Below are positions 59,704 through 64,000 of a stretch of DNA of 64,000 nucleotides, one piece after another; the first letter of the stretch is position 1; each line of letters starts with the position of its first letter. The DNA lies in the NCBI GenBank assembly GCA_947652605.1, contig OX393582.1, positions 11,122,544-11,186,543 on the forward strand, read 5' to 3'. The position numbers were made by a program, and so were the translations under genes. The notes beneath the pieces were generated by a model. The model searched no databases, was not told the DNA's origin, and was given only the letters and a program-made list of their open reading frames with translations. The DNA is from Elmis aenea. Its lineage: Eukaryota; Arthropoda; Insecta; Coleoptera; Elmidae.

Positions 59704-61482
59704 ATATGAGGCGTATAAATGCAAAAGTCGACATCTAACACATTTTTAAAAAATGAGTTACGCGGGCTTTCTTGTAGAAAATTACAAAACCGATATGATG
59801 ATGAATAGCTCAGTTGCAAAATTCGACATTTAATATGAGATATTGAGCATTTAAAGTAGGCATCAAACGCAAAATCCGACTTCTGCTGATGCGACTTGGT
59901 TACAAACAGCGACATTTGCAAATTGACCAATAGACCTCTAGCTTTGATTTCACGTGACCAGGGTGGCCTAGTGCGTTTATTGTTTTGTGCTCTAGTCAGC
60001 TGTAATTCAATTATTATTGTTTTTGATAGTGTCAGTGTTGTCTAGATATAATAATGGATAACTTAACGATTACGAAAGCTCCTCCAAACAAAGGGAGGAA
60101 AAGAATTGCAAACCCCAGCCAATGGAAACGAGAGAAAGCAAAAATTAAAAGGTAGCATTCTTGATAACCATAATCATTTTGGCTTCTAAATTTTCTTAAA
60201 TTTTAGATATTCTGCAAAAAATTTACCACTTTACCCGTCCTGTAGACATAACGGCAAACTTGGTCAGCCTTATCATTGCTGCAATAAGAATAAGGTATCT
60301 CTGCCATCAATAAAGCGTTTTCATCAAAATTTCTATGATAGCAAAAACAAGATGGACCAGAATAATTTTCTACTGAGGTTTTGTAGATCATCATTTCCAA
60401 AGCGCCCAAAGAAAAACGACAATAGAAAGCCTAAAAATGTTTCCATCATTTATAAGATTCGGCGCATAGAAGATGGATCCCTTGTAACAATATGCCGAAG
60501 CGCATTTTTAGGAATTCTGGGTATAAGTAAAGATCGAGTGATTAATGTTGTTAAGAGGCATCTTCATACTGGCCAGCCACCAAGGGAATGCCGCGGTGGT
60601 GACAGAATTGGAAGCAAAAACAAAGAAAAAGTAAGAAAAGTGCAGGAATTTATAGAATCTCTCACGTGCATAGAAAGTCATTATAGTCGATCCAAGAATA
60701 TGTGGCGTATCTACCTATCATGCGAATTAAATGTAAAAAAACTTTGGCGTATGTTCAATGATGCTCAACAAGAATATCATAAAGTAAAACAATGTTTTTT
60801 CCGAAATATTTTCTCCAAAACCTACAACATAGGCTTCGGATCTCCTAAAACTGATGTTTGCTCAACGTGCACTCAGTTTAAGGAAAAAATGAAATGTAAT
60901 TTGGATGAGCCAGCTAAACGTGAACTTATGACACTGCAGCGAGTCCAAAAATTGAGGGCTAAAGCTTTTTAGGTTTATATTCAACACAAGAAAATCTGTC
61001 TTATTATCAAAATTCTTTTAATAATGCACAGAACAGAACAAGACAGGATTCAGATTCAGATTCCGAAAGTGGTACTTCCGAAGATGATGAGAACTAATTA
61101 AGGGTTTAAAAAAGTTACTCAATTTGCATTATTTATTTTGTTTTTTCTTGAAATTTAAATAAATTTGATTTTTTATGTACTGCTTTTATTTTAGATATAA
61201 AATGCAGAAACCGACATTTACAATTTTGCCTAAATGCAAAATACGACATTTATCTCATGAAGTGCAAAAGTCGACAACTGCAAAATTAATAACGAAATTA
61301 TAAATTAAATATTCTTCTTAGATTTTTATGATGATGTGGGTTACAGTTTACAAGTTATAGTCATGTTGTCTTATCAAATTTGAAAAATTTCGTCGAAAAA
61401 TAAAAAGTAGAGCGGTTTTTGACGTTTTTCTCAGTTTTAGGCTAGTAGTAGATGTCGACTTTTGCATTTAGACGCCTCATAT
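59704..61482 (+). mobile_element. DNA transposon of the arthropod ESHYSR protein family, internally deleted, 1.78 kb
   Basis: TIRs of about 34 bp (59704-59737 and 61449-61482, one mismatch) beginning ATATGAGGCGTMTAAATGCA. The TTA/TAA just outside is symmetric, so the target duplication is probably TATA-like but not certain. Motifs of the form TGCAAAANNCGACATTT recur inside both ends (59720, 59815, 59868, 61203, 61235, 61263, and inverted in the right TIR), a likely array of transposase-binding sites. Carries the gene at 60054-61097. Superfamily not assigned. Confidence 0.85.
60054..60972 (+). CDS. ESHYSR-family (putative transposase) N-terminal protein, 2 exons, 287 aa, truncated
   Basis: Exon 1 60054-60151 (starts MDNLTITKAPPNKGRKRIAN, basic), a 55-bp GT-AG intron, exon 2 60207-60972. 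It shows the order known from many unnamed arthropod proteins: basic NPSQWKRE start, Cys-containing segment (PSCRHN...HCCNKNK), CRSAFLGILGISKDRV, SHYSRSKNMWRIYL, YNIGFGSPKTDVCSTC. The frame then stops at LRAKAF. A different frame downstream (60966-61097) encodes an acidic DSDSDSESGTSEDDEN tail that looks like the true C-terminus. The middle, presumably catalytic, region seems deleted and the tail out of frame, so this copy is unlikely to be active. Confidence 0.72.
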
Positions 61483-63008
61483 AAGAATGTGGATTCATTT
61501 ACCCAATCTAAATCTAGCTGGTGCCGACGTTTATCTGTACAACCATAGAAAATGACAATGAATGTCAGTTTAACTAACTTATCAAAATTGACAATAGAAA
61601 CTGAATAATTTATTTAGTCTCCAATATTTTTGAACCTATAAAACACTGACTTAGTTATCAAAAATCGGTGTCTACATCCGCTATTGGTTCACTCATCCCG
61701 AATTTCAATATGCACAATAATGGAAGAACTGCGCTTCGAATAGATTTCCCTTGCACCGCATTCTCCAGATTTGACCCATTTCGACTACCATCCGTTTAAA
61801 AATAAACATGGCAAAGCAAAAATTTTAATCAAAGCAAATCAGTCTACAAAGAGGTTGAAACTTCACTGGAATAAAATGCATTGTGCTTCCAAACACTTGT
61901 GTTTATGTCCGACCGCAAACTTTTGAATACTCGAGGTATTAATTTTTGACATTTAATTTAAAATAAAATTATGTCAGGATTTTCTTTTATAGAATAAAAC
62001 TGCAAATTCTTTATCACAAATCTCCGATAAATATAATTTTATTATCTATTAAGTGGGTTTATCCACAAAATCTGTTTTATTATATTTATTCTGTTATTCA
62101 AATAAGCTTTGTACATAAACGAATTTTTTAATTAAAAATTGTGACAAGGTTTTTACTTAATTACTTCAAATTGAATGATTGTTTAGTGGTTTTTTATCAT
62201 TTCAATGTATTCAGGTCTACTAAATTTAAAATAAATCGATTTGGTTATAATCGAATTAATATAAGAGGGAACTTTTAAATTATAGATAAATAAAAGGGCA
62301 AATATTTGTTTCATGAAAATTGTATTAAATAACTCCATAATTTTGTTATTATGTTCTTTAAATAGGTAATACGTTTAAGCAAGACAAATACAAGTTCATT
62401 CTTTTTCATAGTTATGTCCGTAAAAGACTCTAGGTGTGTCTTTGTGCCTGTTAATTGTTTAAAAAAAATGCTATGAATAAATATTTTTTTTGGAAAGAAT
62501 TAAAGTGTATAAAAATATTTAAGGATCATTTATATATTATGTATTTAAATTACAAATACGTAAATGTTATCCAAATATAAATATTTCTACAGAAACTACT
62601 ACTCTTTGGTGAGTTATAAAAAAAACAACATTTTATTTGGTAATATATTTCGATTTTTTATTTTACTGATATTGTTGATAGCTTAAAAATTAAAATAAAA
62701 CTTTAGCTTTTGATTTTCTTATAAACGCCATCTTAAATATTTCCTGAAATAGATGACATTCGCTTTTTTATTATAAATTAAACAAACGCCTCTCATACGA
62801 CAAAATGACATACTAATTTAGATGTCATTAAAATGCAATTTTTGGTGTAGAAGAGAAGTTGTGAATAAGTTTCCATTTCTTGGCAAAGCTAAAAGAAAAT
62901 TTTAGTATTTAGAGAACGGCTTTTATTATATTATATGATTTTTGCAGTTTTCTCAAGAAATTGTCTTTGATCTATAGACAATATAATATATAATTTATTG
63001 AGAAATAC
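61483..63008. other. Intergenic segment without recognised feature
   Basis: Very AT-rich, short frames only, no repeat border seen. Confidence 0.35.
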
Positions 63009-63763
63009 ACAGGGTGGCCCACATAAAAACACCACTGTTGGGATCTTGTAAACGGTTAGAGCTACAAAAGAGTTGAAATTAGACAAATTGTTTCCATTTC
63101 TTAAATATATTCAGCGTTGCTTTAATGTTTTAGAAGGTTCCATGGCACGCTAGATTATAAACAAAACCCAAAATGAGCTTTTTCTTAAAAACGTTTACAA
63201 CTCGGTTACACCTACTTAATGTTACAAAAATATTTTTGAGGAAAACGTAGACTTTTTTACGCACTGCATGCAAAATGAAAACATTAATTTTGCATAAATC
63301 CTTAAATAATTTAGAAACTTGTACTTTTTTAAATGGAAATCATAGTTGGTTGAGACCTTATGATTTGTTTTGCATTTTATTTAATAATATAAGGTTTAAT
63401 ATATTTAATTTGATATTTAGCCTTAAAACGAATAAAATTCATTAAAAAATCCCTATGAAGCTAAAGAGTGCCATGAATTTAAACAATATTGAAACCAATC
63501 AATGTTTTTATTTTATAGAGGGTAAAAAATCTATGTTTTTCCCAAAGAATGTTTTTGTACCATCAAGTAAAACCAAGTTATTAGCAATTAAAAAAAGAAT
63601 GTCCATTTTGATTTTTGTTGATTATCTAGCATGTTATGGAACTTTATTAAAACATTAAAGCATCACAGAATAGGTCTCGGAAAGTGGAACAATTTGTCTA
63701 ATTTACACTTCTTTGTAGCTCTTATCGTTTACGAGATCCCAATAGTGGTCCTTATGTGTGTTA
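63009..63763. repeat. Family A element, uninterrupted copy
   Basis: Left part ACAGGGTGGCCCACATAAAA with TTGTAAACGGTTAGAGCTAC; right arm the inverse near CTCTTATCGTTTACGAGATC. It lacks the two insertions found in the 10430-12231 copy, so it serves as the empty-site reference. The 67-codon frame inside (63455-63658) is not a gene. Confidence 0.78.
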
Positions 63764-63796
63764 CTTCTTAACAATAATTCAGTTTGTTACTAATGC

Positions 63797-63858
63797 ATTG
63801 CTAGGTACCCCCTAAAAAACCTTCACGTACCCCTAGGGATACTTTAAGAATTACTGCT
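63797..63858. repeat. hAT terminal fragment
   Basis: The inverse reads CAGTAATTCTTAAAGTATCC then CCTAGGGGTACG, typical of a hAT MITE end. The partner end is not seen. Confidence 0.45.
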
Positions 63859-64000
63859 GTAGTGGTCCTAATAAAGTGTTTCACCCTGTATAACCTAAAA
63901 TTTGCTATTCAATTTGTTACTTTTTTGTTATGTTTTTACAATAGGAATTTAGAACTTCATATTCCCTGTTAAGGTATTTATTGTAATCATTGTAATGTTA

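Noticed and set aside
62720..63008. Terminator- or promoter-like AT hairpins in the last 2 kb
   Set aside because: Ordinary AT-rich composition; nothing beyond chance.

Overview
The window reads as AT-rich, repeat-laden nuclear DNA of an insect, most likely a beetle. The reasons are short exons with GT-AG introns, an insect-type modular serine protease, an insect-type two-Ig protein, and dense hAT, piggyBac, Tc1/mariner, Jockey/CR1-like and ACAGGGTG-ended foldback elements. The beetle assignment is inference; nothing here fixes the species. There are no bacterial operons, rRNA genes or CRISPR arrays.

Three host genes can be rebuilt from splice phase. (1) 368-12560 (+): a complete nine-exon secreted protein of 457 aa with signal peptide, Sushi (CCP), Wonton-like CCP and S1 serine-protease domain. 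This is the C-terminal architecture of ModSP (the initiator protease of the Toll cascade) without its LDLa repeats, and with altered zymogen-activation residues. (2) 14502-43441 (-): four consecutive coding exons of a two-Ig-domain cell-surface or secreted protein, spread over 29 kb by introns of 19.6 and 8.5 kb; both ends of the gene are missing or uncertain. (3) 52192-57195 (+): a complete seven-exon, 338-aa ABHD12-like serine hydrolase with one N-terminal membrane segment and an intact Ser-Asp-His triad.

Most of the rest is transposon material, much of it bounded exactly here by terminal inverted repeats plus target-site duplications. There are hAT elements with 8-bp duplications (1735, 5079, 8035, 20302, 36133, 45177; less cleanly 53937), piggyBac derivatives with TTAA duplications (25101, 43958, 48748), TA-flanked Tc1/mariner-like elements (10576, 11251, 27059, 33314), a Tigger/pogo relic (38180-40112), long foldbacks (15306, 36436, 38719, 57681), a tRNA-derived SINE (45774), Helitron-like repeats (16995, 33576), and decayed LINE reverse transcriptases (17.4-19.7, 20.9-22.9, 25.8-26.2, 28.9-29.9 kb).

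The most novel-looking item is 59704-61482. It is a TIR-bounded element that carries a spliced gene of the abundant but usually unnamed arthropod ESHYSR protein family, with repeated TGCAAAANNCGACATTT motifs inside both ends. This ties that family to a DNA transposon and shows an internally deleted copy. Several insertions can be dated relative to each other because unoccupied copies of the same host repeat lie in the same window.
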